Origin: Ideonella paludis
Lineage (GTDB): Bacteria > Pseudomonadota > Gammaproteobacteria > Burkholderiales > Burkholderiaceae_C
Reading direction: 5' to 3'
Length of the DNA: 64,000 nt
NCBI RefSeq assembly: GCF_018069865.1
Contig: NZ_JAGQDG010000001.1
Location: 620,001-684,000 of the forward strand
Positions 7,969 to 17,480 of the stretch are shown one piece after another. Position numbers and translations under genes: made by a program. The notes under the pieces were generated by a model, which saw only the letters and a list, made by a program, of their open reading frames with translations, did not search any database and was not told the DNA's origin. Positions within the stretch are counted from its first letter, which is position 1, and each line of letters starts with the position of its first letter.

Positions 7969-8424
7969 ATGACTGATAAAAAACTGGCACTGGCCACGCT
8001 GGCCTTGCTGATGCCCTTGGCTGGCGGTGCGGCACAGACCCCGCTGGCCTCACCCGAGCAGATCCACGCTTGCCTCAACCGCCAAGATGAGTTGCGCGAG
8101 CAGCGGGCTGACGTGATGCGCCGCATCGACGCCCACGAACAACGCCAGGACGAGGTGCGCAAGCAGATGGCCGAGCAAGACCAGGCGCGGCAAGGGCTGG
8201 AGGCCGGCAATGCCCAAGCGCTGCGGGACTACAACGCACGGGTGCAGCAGTTGAGCACCGAGGTTCAGTCGCTGAACCAGCGTGGCGCGCAGTTGCGGCA
8301 AGAGCAAGCGAGCTACAACCAGGTTGCTACCGCCACCAACCAGCGCTGTGGCACGCTGCGCTACAAGATGCAGGACTACTACCGCGTGATGAACGAGCGG
8401 GCGGCGCAGGGCAAGGCGGAGTAG
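7969..8424 (+). CDS. small secreted coiled-coil protein of unknown function
   Basis: A 151-residue protein with a signal peptide (MTDKKLALATLALLMPLAGGAAQ) followed by a long charged, Gln/Glu/Arg-rich helix. That helix (roughly residues 35-120) has heptad character and should form a coiled coil. Two cysteines (in HACLNRQ and NQRCGTL) flank the helix and could form a disulfide in the periplasm. No family recognised. The stop codon sits inside a strong hairpin. Confidence 0.75.
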   Translation: MTDKKLALATLALLMPLAGGAAQTPLASPEQIHACLNRQDELREQRADVMRRIDAHEQRQDEVRKQMAEQDQARQGLEAGNAQALRDYNARVQQLSTEVQSLNQRGAQLRQEQASYNQVATATNQRCGTLRYKMQDYYRVMNERAAQGKAE

Positions 8425-8443
8425 GGCAACGCCCCACTCCGCC
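8415..8443. terminator. Bidirectional hairpin between convergent genes
   Basis: GGCGGAGT pairs with ACTCCGCC, and inside it GGGC pairs with GCCC around an AAC loop. This gives a near-continuous 13-position stem with one A-C mismatch. It spans the stop of the upstream gene and lies 13 nt from the pullulanase stop. No T-tract on either side, so termination efficiency is uncertain. Confidence 0.55.
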
Positions 8444-8455
8444 GCCGGCTGCGCC

Positions 8456-11400
8456 TCATCCCCTCACAAACACCACTGCGGTGCGCGCAGGCACATTGAT
8501 GGTGCCGCTGGCCGCGTCAAAGCTGGCCTGGGCGGCGCGCTTGTCCGCCGCATTCGGGCCTTGGTGCACCGGGTGGAGCTGCAGCGCTTTGCCCGCCAGC
8601 GCCGGCACGCTCAAGGCCTTGGCTTGCTTGTCCACATTGATCACGTAGACCAGTTCGCCAAAGTTAGCGCCCGTATAGCCCGCACCATCGACTTGGCCGA
8701 TCAAGACCGCCGGGTCTTGGCCCGAGCCGGTGTTGTGGAAGCGCAAGCGGGCCTTGATGTCGTCTGCCGTGCGCAGGCGCAGCAAGGTAGAACTGGCGCG
8801 GATGCGCAGCAGGTCGCGGAAGGCGTCGCGCATCCAGGTGATGTCACCCGGCTGCGGCGCGATGCCGCTATTGGCCAGGAAGGGCCGCATCACGGTCCAG
8901 TTGTTGCCGTTGTCGCGCTCGGGCGGCAGGCCCACGCCAAAGTTGTTGCCTTGATAGCTCCAGTCGATGCGATTGAACCAGTCGCCCGAGTCGTAGGAGT
9001 TGCGGTCCATCGACTTGCTGCGCAGCGTGTCCACCCCGGCATGGAAGTAGGGCACGCCCTGGGCGAAGGTGTTGATGGCCGCACCCAGCAGTTGCACGCG
9101 GGCTCGGTCTTCACGGCTGGTGCCCAGGGGCAGCTTGTAGACGTTGTTGTCGAAGAAGGTCTGGTTGTCGTGGTTCTCGAAGTAGTTGATGACCTCTGAG
9201 GGCTGCAGCACATAGCCGCCGGGCAAGCCGCCCACATTCAGGTCTTGCAGGCTCAGGGTCTGGTCCCAGTGCGTGGTCATGCTGTAGCTGCGGATAGAGC
9301 CCGCGAGGCCCGCCTTGATCACATCACCCAGCCACATCAGGTCGCTCTTGGGCCGGTTGCCGGTCAGCGCGTTCGGGTCGGTCCACAAGCCGTTGACATA
9401 GCCTTGGTTGCTGATGAGGAAGTCGCCGTTGTCAAAGCTGCTGCCGCCGCGCACGGCATCGCGCAGCATGGGGTTGAAGGTGCCGATGCCGGTGCCGTTC
9501 ATGCTCAGCATCTCAGCCTGCACAAAGCGGGTGCCGTTGACCACTTCCCCAAAGTTCCAGCCTTCACCCAAGAGGTTGATGTGGCGGCCGGTGGCGGCAT
9601 TGACCGCGGCCTGCAGCTTCTCCATCACGGCGCGGGGCTGGTGGCCCATCAGGTCGAAGCGGAAGGAGCTGATCTTGTAGTCGCGCGCCCAGGTGATGAC
9701 CGAGTCGATCATCAGCTTGCCCATCATCAGGTTCTCGGTGGCGGTGTTTTCGCAGCAGGTGCTGCGCTCGATGTCACCCGCAGCGTTGTAGCGGTGGTAG
9801 TAGCCGGGCACGATGCGGTCCAGCACCGAGCGTTCGTTTTGGCCCGAGGCCGCGGTGTGGTTGTAGACCACATCCATGCCCACGCGCAGCCCGGCTTTGT
9901 GCAAGGCCTGCACCATGGTGCGGAACTCCACCACGCGGCGGGCCGGGTCACTCACAGCGCTGGCATAGCTGCCTTCCGGCACGGTGTAGTGCCAAGGGTC
10001 GTAACCCCAGTTGAAGCAGTCGCTGCCGGCCGTGGCCATCACCGCCGCTTGCTGGGCCGTGCTGTCGGGCGCAGCCGCCGGCACACTTGGGCTGGTGCAG
10101 CCGCGCTCGGGCACGCTGGTGATGTCATAGCTGGGCAGCAGGTGCACGTCCGTCAGGCCGGCTTGGGCCAGCGCCTTGAGGTGCTGCATACCGGCCGAGT
10201 TGGCGCGCGCAAAGGCCAGGTAGGTGCCGCGTTGCTTCTCGGGCACGGTGGTGTCACTGGCCGAGAAGTCACGCACATGCAGCTCGTAAATGCTCATGTC
10301 GGGTGCCGCCGCCACCGTGGGCGGAATGACGGTGGCATCCCAGCCACTGGGCTTGAGTGCCGCAGCGGCCAAGTTGCCGATATAGGCCCGCTTGGAGTCC
10401 GCCGTCAGTGAGATGGCGTAAGGGTCGGTCACCATATTGCGCACCACGCCCACGCCGCGCACAAACACACGCACGGCGAAGCGGTAAGTCTGGCCGCTCA
10501 AGTCCCCGGCAGCTTCATGCGTCCAGACGCCGGTGCTCGCATCCCATTGCATGTCGACGGCCGCCGTCGCCGAGCCGCCGCCCGGCTCATACAGATACAG
10601 CGCCACGCTGCGCGCGGTGGGCGCCCAGAGCTTGAAGCGAGTGCGGCCATCGGCCACGCTCACGCCCAGGTCGGTGACCTGCTCGGCCGAGGCATACAGC
10701 GCATCGAGTGCACCCGCGGCCTGAGCCGTGGTGGCGTTTTGCACCAAGCCTTGCGCGTTCTCTTGCACCAGCACCACCTGCGCCTTGTGCAGCAGCTTGA
10801 GCTGGGGCAGGTCCGCCTCGCGCACGCTGAACAGCCCACCTGAGGCCACCCACTTGAAGCGCTCGGCAGCGGCAGGCGGCACGCTGCCGGTGTAGGCGTC
10901 CAGGGTCAGTGCGCCATCAGCCCCGCTGACCACCTGGTCTTTGCTGACCACGATCTGGCCGTTGCGAGACCAGTAGAGTTTGACGGTTTGGCCCGCAGCC
11001 ACGCGGGGCCATTTGATGAGCTGCGCGTTCAGCCAGAAGGCGCGGGCGTCGGTGCTGCTGACCGAGCGCAGGTCGGGTGCAGCCGTGTAGACCGTGGCGT
11101 CGCGCTCCACCAGCCAGATCTCGCCGACCTGGTTCTTGATGCTCAGCGCGGCGTAGTCCACGCGGATGTTGTTGTCGCGGCCGTCCTTGTCGTTTTCATT
11201 AGGCGGCATGCCGTGGATGATGAACTCCAAGGCCTTGCGGTTGGCATCCGCCTGCGGGTTGAGCACGGGGATGTCGAACACCACCTCGCTGGGTGCGGCG
11301 GTGTAGCCCGGCATGGCCGAGAAGGCCACGGGCGCGTTCCAGCGGTCAATCGTCACGCCGGCAGGCATGCGGCTGGTGTCTAAGCCGCTGCCATTCCAGA

Positions 11401-12016
11401 GGTGCAGGCCCCAGTTGGCATAGTCGCCCCCAAAGCGCTGGTAATGCACCCGCACGGTGTGGATGTCCGGCGTGGGCGCCTGCAAGGGGTTGCTGGCGTA
11501 GGTGGTCGGGTCGTCCTGAAGGCGCCAGATTTCGTTGGCACCCGGCTTCAAGGCATAGGCCTGATCCGCCCCGTTGTGGTCCTTCCAATCCCCTTTGTGA
11601 AAGAGGTAGCCCACCGTGCCGCTGTCCGCATTGAGCGGAATGTCGTAATAGGCGCCAAAGCTGTCGCTGCCGCTGGCATTCCAGCCTTGGTTCCAGCCCG
11701 GGTCTTTGGCAGCACCCCAGGTGTGCATTTGCCAGCCCTCATAGTCGCCCGCCGTGCGGCGGTAGTGCACCCGCAAGGTGGTGCTGACGGCCGCAGCAGG
11801 CTTGGCACGCGGCACCGCGTTCAACACGGTTTGGTGCGACTCTGACGCCGCCAGCGCCAGCGTGGCATCGGTGTTGGCCGCCTGCACCGGCGGCTCGGTG
11901 GCGGCGGGCTCGCTGCCACCGCCGCAAGCCCAGAGGTTCAGGCACATCAGGGCCATCAGCGCCCAACGCCACCACCCGCGCGCGCCACGGCGCGCCGCCA
12001 CATCCGATGCGTGCAT
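8456..12016 (-). CDS. pulA: pullulanase-type alpha-1,6-glucosidase, surface lipoprotein
   Basis: Debranching enzyme cleaving alpha-1,6 links of pullulan, amylopectin or glycogen. The 1186 residues begin with a lipoprotein signal ending at Cys31 (NLWAC-GGG). Two tandem starch-binding CBM41-like units follow ([21 protein letters not shown], then [20 protein letters not shown]), then a CBM48-like beta domain. The GH13 barrel shows [22 protein letters not shown] (~residue 715), FRFDLMGHQ with the nucleophile Asp (~787), GEGWNFGEV with the acid/base Glu (~819) and [11 protein letters not shown] (~949). AGGAG precedes the start. It is a single gene with an inverted repeat 38-52 nt upstream. Confidence 0.95.
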   Translation of the reverse strand: MHASDVAARRGARGWWRWALMALMCLNLWACGGGSEPAATEPPVQAANTDATLALAASESHQTVLNAVPRAKPAAAVSTTLRVHYRRTAGDYEGWQMHTWGAAKDPGWNQGWNASGSDSFGAYYDIPLNADSGTVGYLFHKGDWKDHNGADQAYALKPGANEIWRLQDDPTTYASNPLQAPTPDIHTVRVHYQRFGGDYANWGLHLWNGSGLDTSRMPAGVTIDRWNAPVAFSAMPGYTAAPSEVVFDIPVLNPQADANRKALEFIIHGMPPNENDKDGRDNNIRVDYAALSIKNQVGEIWLVERDATVYTAAPDLRSVSSTDARAFWLNAQLIKWPRVAAGQTVKLYWSRNGQIVVSKDQVVSGADGALTLDAYTGSVPPAAAERFKWVASGGLFSVREADLPQLKLLHKAQVVLVQENAQGLVQNATTAQAAGALDALYASAEQVTDLGVSVADGRTRFKLWAPTARSVALYLYEPGGGSATAAVDMQWDASTGVWTHEAAGDLSGQTYRFAVRVFVRGVGVVRNMVTDPYAISLTADSKRAYIGNLAAAALKPSGWDATVIPPTVAAAPDMSIYELHVRDFSASDTTVPEKQRGTYLAFARANSAGMQHLKALAQAGLTDVHLLPSYDITSVPERGCTSPSVPAAAPDSTAQQAAVMATAGSDCFNWGYDPWHYTVPEGSYASAVSDPARRVVEFRTMVQALHKAGLRVGMDVVYNHTAASGQNERSVLDRIVPGYYHRYNAAGDIERSTCCENTATENLMMGKLMIDSVITWARDYKISSFRFDLMGHQPRAVMEKLQAAVNAATGRHINLLGEGWNFGEVVNGTRFVQAEMLSMNGTGIGTFNPMLRDAVRGGSSFDNGDFLISNQGYVNGLWTDPNALTGNRPKSDLMWLGDVIKAGLAGSIRSYSMTTHWDQTLSLQDLNVGGLPGGYVLQPSEVINYFENHDNQTFFDNNVYKLPLGTSREDRARVQLLGAAINTFAQGVPYFHAGVDTLRSKSMDRNSYDSGDWFNRIDWSYQGNNFGVGLPPERDNGNNWTVMRPFLANSGIAPQPGDITWMRDAFRDLLRIRASSTLLRLRTADDIKARLRFHNTGSGQDPAVLIGQVDGAGYTGANFGELVYVINVDKQAKALSVPALAGKALQLHPVHQGPNAADKRAAQASFDAASGTINVPARTAVVFVRG

Positions 12017-12053
12017 CGCTCACTCCTTTTGCTTGGAATGGGCGCGATGCTAT

Positions 12054-12068
12054 TGAAGTAAAACTACA
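12054..12068. promoter_or_regulatory. Candidate operator upstream of pulA
   Basis: TGAAGT-AAA-ACTACA is a 15-bp inverted repeat with one mismatch between the 6-bp arms, 38-52 nt upstream of the pulA start. It lies in an AT-richer intergenic stretch that otherwise shows no gene. Size and symmetry suit a LacI-type maltodextrin regulator, but no such regulator is adjacent. Confidence 0.4.
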
Positions 12069-12154
12069 TGCAATATCCAGGGCATCCCTTAGATATCGAT
12101 TGCAACTCTTCTTGGGGCGTAGTGATCTCGCGTAATTTATCTACATCATCCGCC

Positions 12155-12182
12155 AGCGAGGCCCCCTCATGGTGGCCTCGCT
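12155..12182 (-). terminator. Hairpin after the metalloprotease gene
   Basis: Perfect 9-bp arms AGCGAGGCC and GGCCTCGCT with a 10-nt loop, 17 nt beyond the stop of the leftward protease gene. There is no run of T on the exit side, so it is a plausible but not classic terminator. It would separate the protease from pulA. Confidence 0.5.
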
Positions 12183-12198
12183 TGAAGTTTGCGCGCGC

Positions 12199-14160
12199 TC
12201 ACTCCACCTTGAAGCTGGTGTCCGAGACGTCAAAGAAGATGTTGTTGCTGCACTTCACCTTCAGACGCGCCGCGGCTGCTGCCTGGGCAGGCAGCTTGAC
12301 AGTGGTGCTGCCGTTGTTGGGCGCCGATTTTTTGAGCCGCTTGCTGAAGGTCTGGCCACCATCGGCCGAGAACCACACGTCCACCGCCGCGCAAGACACC
12401 GGCGCCGCCGCCGTGTTGGCCACATCCCAGGTCACCCGCAGGCTGCTGCCCGGGCGGTAGCTGCCCCCCGTGTTGGGGCTGGTGAGCTTGAAGGGGCCGG
12501 CCGCCGCGCTGACCTTGAAGCTCAGGTCGGCACTGGCGACGCCGCCTGCAGACGGCGCGGCTTGGTCGTCCCGCACGGTCAGGCGGAAGTTCAAATCGCG
12601 GCTCACACGGGGCAGGATCTCGCCCAAGGTCTGGGTGTTGCCCAGCAGGTCGCTGAGTTGCGGAAAGCTGCGCGTGGCACTGGCCGTGGGCGGGAAGCTG
12701 CGGAACAGCGGCGCGCTGGCGTCAGGCTGGTTGGGGCTGCCCGCAGCGCCGAGGTCGCGCTGCTCCCACTGGTAGCTCAGCGTGTCGCCGTCAGGGTCAC
12801 TGGCTTGGCCCGTCAGCTCGAAGGGCGTCTGGGCCGGAATGGTGAAGCCGCCTGCGGGCACGCTGACGCTGGGCGCGCGGTTGCCGGTGGGTGTGACCAC
12901 CGCACAAGCGGCCCCACCGCCCGTGCGCGTGTAACGCACAATTTCATCAAAACTGGCGCTGTGGAATTGCGGGTCGCTGTGCGGCTGCAAGTCATCGGCA
13001 TCGCAGATGCCGGCATAGGCCATGATGGTCGAGCCGCTGCCCGGCTCATAGGCCACGCTGGGCTCGCGGTTGCCCGCGCAGGCACCGCTTTGGCTGTTGA
13101 AGGTGTGGTTGGCGCCAAACTGGTGGCCCATCTCGTGCGCGACATAGTCAATGTAGAAGGCATCGTTGACCGGAGCGCCCAGGCCCGTCACGCCGCCCGC
13201 CTTGAAGCGCTTGTCGCACACCACGCCCAAGTAGGCCACGCCGCCGCCACCGGTGCTGACCACATGGCCGATGTCAAAGCTGCCATTGCCTAACACCGAC
13301 TTGAGTGTCCAAATGTTCTGGCTCAGCATCTTGCCGCCATCGTCATTGGTGTAGGGGTCGGTCGCGGGGTCGGTGTAAATCACCTCATCGGTGCCTTCCA
13401 CCAGTTGCAATTGAATCCCCACCTCTCGCTCGTACACCCCGGTGACGCGGTTGGTCAGGGTCACCAGCTCCGCCAACACATTGACCTTGTTGCTCGGCGA
13501 GGCCGCGGGGTCATGGAAGCGCGCGTACTCCCCCGTGGTGGCAATGGCCACGCGGTAAGTCAGCAGCTTGTCGCCAATGGCCGGCGCAGCCGCCCGCAGG
13601 GCCGCCGGCGCAGCGCCGGGCACCTTCAGCACCCGGTCGGCCGTGCGGCTGCGGGGGCTTTGGTCTTGGCCGTAGCTGACTTGGTGCAAGCGGGTGTTGT
13701 CGCCCAGGGCGGGGTCGATGAACACCCGGCCCTGCGGCGTGAAGATCTGCGCCCGCAGACCGCGCGGGCTCAGGTCCAGGCGCGCACTGATCTCCGGGCG
13801 CCCCGGCACCGTGCCGGCAAAGGTGCGGATCTGCGGATAACGGGCGGCCAAAGCCGGTGCCATCACAGCCGTTTCGTGCAAATGCAGCGTCAAGCTGCTG
13901 CCATCGGGCAGGGGCAGAGCCAAGGTGGGCCGCTGGGCCAGGCGTGACGAGGCGGCAGGCAACTGGCGCACCAAGGCCCCCAGTGCGGCCACATCCACCT
14001 CCACCCAGCGCGCTTGCCGCGCCTGCACCTGGCGGGCGTCTTCCAAGCGTGCGGGTGCAGCGTCTTGCCACAGGGGCGCTGCTGCCAGGGCCGAGCCGCC
14101 CCACAGCGAAGCACAGGCCGCCAGGGCCAAGACATGACGAGTGAAGGGGCGAGTGGGCAT
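12199..14160 (-). CDS. secreted reprolysin-like zinc metalloprotease
   Basis: Extracellular zinc endopeptidase, 653 residues. A Sec signal peptide (MPTRPFTRHVLALAACASLWGGSALA) is followed by a propeptide-like region of about 190 residues. The catalytic domain carries the long zinc motif HEMGHQFGANH (about 341-351), with the third His ligand spaced as in metzincins. Downstream lie beta-rich, Ig/PKD-like modules (SYQWEQRD, and a C-terminal domain with SVRP-like SYRPGSSLRVTWDV and VDVWFSADGGQTF). Those modules are typical of secreted bacterial proteases carrying accessory repeats. It is alone in its transcript. No GlyGly-CTERM or T9SS tail is seen at the C-terminus (SFKVE). Confidence 0.9.
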   Translation of the reverse strand: MPTRPFTRHVLALAACASLWGGSALAAAPLWQDAAPARLEDARQVQARQARWVEVDVAALGALVRQLPAASSRLAQRPTLALPLPDGSSLTLHLHETAVMAPALAARYPQIRTFAGTVPGRPEISARLDLSPRGLRAQIFTPQGRVFIDPALGDNTRLHQVSYGQDQSPRSRTADRVLKVPGAAPAALRAAAPAIGDKLLTYRVAIATTGEYARFHDPAASPSNKVNVLAELVTLTNRVTGVYEREVGIQLQLVEGTDEVIYTDPATDPYTNDDGGKMLSQNIWTLKSVLGNGSFDIGHVVSTGGGGVAYLGVVCDKRFKAGGVTGLGAPVNDAFYIDYVAHEMGHQFGANHTFNSQSGACAGNREPSVAYEPGSGSTIMAYAGICDADDLQPHSDPQFHSASFDEIVRYTRTGGGAACAVVTPTGNRAPSVSVPAGGFTIPAQTPFELTGQASDPDGDTLSYQWEQRDLGAAGSPNQPDASAPLFRSFPPTASATRSFPQLSDLLGNTQTLGEILPRVSRDLNFRLTVRDDQAAPSAGGVASADLSFKVSAAAGPFKLTSPNTGGSYRPGSSLRVTWDVANTAAAPVSCAAVDVWFSADGGQTFSKRLKKSAPNNGSTTVKLPAQAAAAARLKVKCSNNIFFDVSDTSFKVE

Positions 14161-14253
14161 GAAGGTGTCTCCGGGATGTAGCTTGAATCAGCCGCGCAGT
14201 GTGCCCAGGCCGATGCAGCCCTTGAAGCCCCTAGCTCATCAACTCCCCCTAAG

Positions 14254-15312
14254 TCAGGAGATGGCGGTGAGCCGCTGCGCCATGCGTTGCTGCGCAGCCT
14301 CGACCTCGCCGCAATGCGCTTGAGCCCACTCCGCGCAGAAATAGGTGCCGCGATACCGCTCGCCGCTGTCGCACAGCAATGACAACACCGAGCCGCTCTC
14401 GCCGCGCTGGCGCATCTCGTCGGCCAAGGCCAGCATGGCCACCAGGTTGGTGCCGGTCGACGGCCCCACGGGGCGACCCAGCAAGTCGGAGAGCGCCAGC
14501 ATCGCGCCCACCGAGTCGGCATTGGCCACCACGCTCATGCGATCCACCAAGCTGGGGATGAAGCTGGGCTCCACACGGGGGCGGCCAATGCCCTCGATGC
14601 GCGAGCCCGGCGCGGTGAGGCTGGCGTCGCCGCTGGCGTGATAGGCCGCAAACACAGAGCCCTCCGGGTCGGCCACGCAGAGCTGCGTGGGGTGGCGCTT
14701 GTAGCGCAGAAAGCGGCCGATGGTGGCGCTGGTGCCGCCCGTGCCTGCGCCCACCACGATCCAGCGTGGCACGGGGTGGCGCTCGCAGCCCATCTGCTCG
14801 AACATGCTTTGCGCGATATTGTTGTTACCCCGCCAGTCAGTGGCCCGCTCGGCATAGGTGAACTGGTCCATATAGTGCCCACCGCGCTCGCGCGCCAGGG
14901 TTTGGGCCGCCGCATAGACCTCGCTGGCATGGTCTACAAAGTGGCAGTCGCCGCCTTGAAAGCGGATCAGGGCGACCTTCTCGAGCGAGGTGCTGCGCGG
15001 CATCACCGCCACAAAGGGCAGGCCCAGCAAACGGGCGAAATAAGCTTCGCTGACGGCCGTGGAGCCGCTGGAGGACTCCACCACCGTCATGCCCTCGCGC
15101 AGCCAGCCATTGCACAGCGCATACAAAAACAGCGAGCGCGCCAGCCGGTGCTTCAAGCTGCCGGTGGGGTGGGTGGACTCGTCCTTGAGGTAGAAGTCAA
15201 TGCCCTGAGCCGCCCAGGTGGGTAAGGGCAGGGCGATGAGGTGGGTGTCTGCGCTGCGGCAGTAGTCCGCCTCGATGAGGGAGATGGCGTGGTGGGTCCA
15301 GGATGAGGACAT
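14254..15312 (-). CDS. PLP-dependent cysteine synthase-family protein (Cds1-like cysteine desulfhydrase)
   Basis: Fold-type II PLP enzyme, 352 residues. The Schiff-base lysine lies in [14 protein letters not shown] (about residue 54). [13 protein letters not shown] is the substrate Asn/Ser loop and [15 protein letters not shown] is the phosphate-binding glycine loop. It differs from CysK/CysM by the [10 protein letters not shown] start and the long C-terminal part ([12 protein letters not shown]). This resembles the Cds1-type group that releases H2S from L-cysteine. It stands alone, with a palindromic hairpin upstream; no cys genes are nearby. Cystathionine or cysteine synthase activity remains possible. 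Confidence 0.82.
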   Translation of the reverse strand: MSSSWTHHAISLIEADYCRSADTHLIALPLPTWAAQGIDFYLKDESTHPTGSLKHRLARSLFLYALCNGWLREGMTVVESSSGSTAVSEAYFARLLGLPFVAVMPRSTSLEKVALIRFQGGDCHFVDHASEVYAAAQTLARERGGHYMDQFTYAERATDWRGNNNIAQSMFEQMGCERHPVPRWIVVGAGTGGTSATIGRFLRYKRHPTQLCVADPEGSVFAAYHASGDASLTAPGSRIEGIGRPRVEPSFIPSLVDRMSVVANADSVGAMLALSDLLGRPVGPSTGTNLVAMLALADEMRQRGESGSVLSLLCDSGERYRGTYFCAEWAQAHCGEVEAAQQRMAQRLTAIS

Positions 15313-15334
15313 GATGAAGGCATGGCCGACGGTG

Positions 15335-15362
15335 ATCGGCCCTCAATAAAGGATGGGCCGAT
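15335..15362. repeat. Inverted repeat between DUF2322 and cds1-like genes
   Basis: Perfect 8-bp arms ATCGGCCC and GGGCCGAT with a 12-nt AT-rich loop. It sits between the stop of the DUF2322 gene and the start of the PLP enzyme gene, both leftward. It could be a terminator for the former or a control site for the latter. Confidence 0.45.
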
Positions 15363-15392
15363 TGTGGCGTCAGCGGCAGCCCGCCATGTGCC

Positions 15393-15710
15393 TCAAGCTG
15401 CGACCAGCTTCACGGCATAGGCCTCGCTGCCCTGTGCCCAAGCCATCAGCCGGTCGATGTTGGGGTGCTTGCCCGGGAACTGCTGCGCGTCGGCCGTGTG
15501 CTCGGCGTACCACTCCAGCCCCAACGTGGCGGCGGCGGGGGTGATCTGGCCGCCATAGAGGGCCGCCAGCGCGGCATACAGCGCCAGCGAGCCGGCTTGG
15601 CCGGGCTTGTTTTCCAGGGTGGCCAGCACCTGGCCCTGGGCATCCAAAAGCTGCAGCGCGGCGAGGTGGCTCGCTTTTGGGAGTTGTTGGAGTCGATCCG
15701 CAAATTTCAT
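15393..15710 (-). CDS. DUF2322 family protein
   Basis: A 105-residue soluble protein beginning MKFADRLQQLPKASHLAALQ. It contains the family phrases ATLENKPGQAGSLALYAALAAL, AEHTADAQQFPGKHPNIDRLM and a short acidic/aliphatic tail. DUF2322 proteins are widespread in beta- and gammaproteobacteria and have no established role. I use the ATG at 15710 because the upstream in-frame extension (MIPSRP) is not family-like. It is divergent from a GST gene across 51 nt. Confidence 0.85.
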   Translation of the reverse strand: MKFADRLQQLPKASHLAALQLLDAQGQVLATLENKPGQAGSLALYAALAALYGGQITPAAATLGLEWYAEHTADAQQFPGKHPNIDRLMAWAQGSEAYAVKLVAA

Positions 15711-15761
15711 GGGGCGCGATGGTATCAACCCCGCCCTCGAGTTCGAGTACGCTTGCGCACC

Positions 15762-16427
15762 GTGACCGACCTGCCCCTGCTCTACACCTACCGCCGCTGC
15801 CCCTATGCCATGCGCGCCCGCATGGCCTTGCTCTGGGCGCAGCGGCCGTTTGCGGGCTTTGAAATTGAGCTGCGCGACAAACCCGCCGCGCTGCTGGCCA
15901 TCTCACCCAAAGCCACGGTGCCGGTGCTGCAATTGGCAGACGGAGGCGTGCTGGAACAAAGCTGGGACATCATGGCCTGGGCCCTGCAAGACAGCCCCGT
16001 GCAAAGCGCCTGGCAGCGCGCCCAAGCGCCGGACATGCTGGCCCTGCTTGAGCGCAATGATGGCGAGTTCAAGCGCGGGCTCGACGCCTACAAATACCCC
16101 GAGCGCCAGGCCCAGCCCGCACCACGCGAGCACGCGCGGGACGCGGCCGTGGCGGTTTGCCTGCTGCCGCTGGAAGCCCGCTTGCAACATCAGCCCTACT
16201 TGGCCGGTGACACCCCCTGCGCCACCGACCTGGCGCTGTGGCCCTTTGTGCGGCAGTTCGCGGCGGTGGACCCGGCTTGGTTTGCGGCACAAGCCCTGCC
16301 CGCGCTGCAAGCCTGGCTACAGCGCGGCGTAAGCAGCCCGCTGTTTGCGGCTTGCATGACCAAACTACCCAGCAATCAGCGGGTGGCTTTCCCACCCCTG
16401 CTCAGCCCCGCCTTTGCCGCCCCATGA
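15762..16427 (+). CDS. glutathione S-transferase family protein
   Basis: A 221-residue GST-fold protein. The thioredoxin-like N-domain has YTYRRCPYAMRARMAL, with CPY at the catalytic position used by omega-type GSTs. ISPKATVPVLQLADGGVLEQS supplies the cis-Pro and glutathione gamma-Glu site. A helical C-domain follows. No ATG fits: the GTG at 15762 (VTDLPLLYTY) gives the right N-terminus. The stop overlaps the beta-lactamase start as ATGA, so the two genes are translationally coupled. Confidence 0.85.
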   Translation: MTDLPLLYTYRRCPYAMRARMALLWAQRPFAGFEIELRDKPAALLAISPKATVPVLQLADGGVLEQSWDIMAWALQDSPVQSAWQRAQAPDMLALLERNDGEFKRGLDAYKYPERQAQPAPREHARDAAVAVCLLPLEARLQHQPYLAGDTPCATDLALWPFVRQFAAVDPAWFAAQALPALQAWLQRGVSSPLFAACMTKLPSNQRVAFPPLLSPAFAAP

Positions 16428-17374
16428 CGCACCCGCCCCGCCTGACCCGGCGCCACGCCCTGTTGACCCTGACCCTGACCCTGGCCAGCGCCGCCCCCAC
16501 CTGGCTGAACGCCGCTGCAGCGGCCACCGGCGGCCCGCAGGCTGCCGATCTGGCCCAGGCCCTGGCAGCCCTGGAGCAGCGCGCAGGCGGCCGCTTGGGT
16601 GTGGCCATGCTGGACACCGGCACCGGCGCGCTGAGTGGCCACCGCGTGGACGAACGCTTTGGCCTGTGCTCCACCTTCAAGCTGCTGCTGGCTGCGGTGG
16701 TGCTGCGCCTGATCGACCAAGGCCGATTGCGGGCCGAGCAGTGGGTGCCCATCACCCCAGCCGACCTGCAAAGCTACGCCCCCGTGGCCAAGCAACACCA
16801 GGCCCACGGCGGCATGACGGTGCTGGCCTTGGCCGAGGCCACCCAAACCACCAGCGACAACACTGCCGCCAACCTGCTGCTGGGCCTGATGGGCGGCCCG
16901 GCGGGGTTCACTCAGCACCTGCGTGGCCTGGGCGACCCCATCACCCGGCTAGACCGGCTGGAGCCCGCGATGAACCTGGTGCCATCGAGCGAGCAGCGCG
17001 ACACCACCACGCCCGCCGCCATGGCTCGCATTACCGCCTTGCTGCTCACCGGCACCGCCCTCAGCCCCGCCTCGCGCCAGCGCTTGGCCGACTGGATGGT
17101 GGCGACCCAAACGGGCCTCAAGCGCTTGCGCGCCCACGCGCCCGCTGGCTGGCGTGCGGGCGACAAAACCGGCACGGCCATGGCGCCGGGCATGGTCGAT
17201 AAGTACAACGACGTGGCCATCTTCTGGCCCCCCGCCCACACCGGCCGCGCACCCCTCATCGTCACCGCCTATTACGACACCGCCCAGGCCCATGAGCAGG
17301 GTATTCGTGAGCAAGACGAAGCGGTCCTGTCGGAGGTAGGCCGGCTCTTGATCCAACGCGCCGGAACGCTCTGA
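16424..17374 (+). CDS. bla: class A beta-lactamase
   Basis: Serine beta-lactamase hydrolysing penicillin-type antibiotics in the periplasm. The 316-residue product has a probable Tat signal (LTRRHALLTLTLTLASAAP). All catalytic elements are present: S-T-F-K with Ser83 (Ambler 70), SDN at 144-146 (Ambler 130), E180-P-A-M-N184 (the 166-170 omega loop, RLEPAMN) and KTG at 248-250 (Ambler 234). A Cys precedes the active serine, but no Cys occurs at the Ambler 238 equivalent, so the disulfide of KPC/NMC carbapenemases is absent. No ampR-type regulator adjoins. Its start overlaps the GST stop. Confidence 0.93.
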   Translation: MTHPPRLTRRHALLTLTLTLASAAPTWLNAAAAATGGPQAADLAQALAALEQRAGGRLGVAMLDTGTGALSGHRVDERFGLCSTFKLLLAAVVLRLIDQGRLRAEQWVPITPADLQSYAPVAKQHQAHGGMTVLALAEATQTTSDNTAANLLLGLMGGPAGFTQHLRGLGDPITRLDRLEPAMNLVPSSEQRDTTTPAAMARITALLLTGTALSPASRQRLADWMVATQTGLKRLRAHAPAGWRAGDKTGTAMAPGMVDKYNDVAIFWPPAHTGRAPLIVTAYYDTAQAHEQGIREQDEAVLSEVGRLLIQRAGTL

Positions 17375-17438
17375 CGCAGAACTTCAGCCTCCCGCTGCGA
17401 GCGGCTATTGGAGAAAGCCCATATGGCGCCACCCGAGG

Positions 17439-17452
17439 ACTGTGGCCACAGT
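17439..17452. promoter_or_regulatory. 14-bp palindrome upstream of secreted hydrolase gene
   Basis: ACTGTGGCCACAGT is a perfect palindrome located 28 nt upstream of the start at 17481, just before the AGG-rich ribosome-binding site. It may be an operator; no adjacent regulator is an obvious match. Confidence 0.35.
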
Positions 17453-17480
17453 GGGGCTCTCTTTTGGAGGAGTTGTCCAC

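Noticed and set aside
9245-10411. Long rightward frame antisense to pulA (388 residues)
   Set aside because: Ala/His/Arg-rich shadow of a GC-rich gene on the other strand; the same effect explains many other long frames, for example those opposite glnE, yhdP and the metalloprotease.
12199-14160. Metalloprotease or pullulanase as the rhombosortase client
   Set aside because: Their C-termini (SFKVE and VFVRG) lack the Gly-Gly motif, hydrophobic helix and basic tail of a GlyGly-CTERM signal.
16424-17374. KPC/NMC-like carbapenemase
   Set aside because: A Cys precedes the catalytic serine, but the KTG segment continues TAMAPG without the Cys that forms the diagnostic disulfide.
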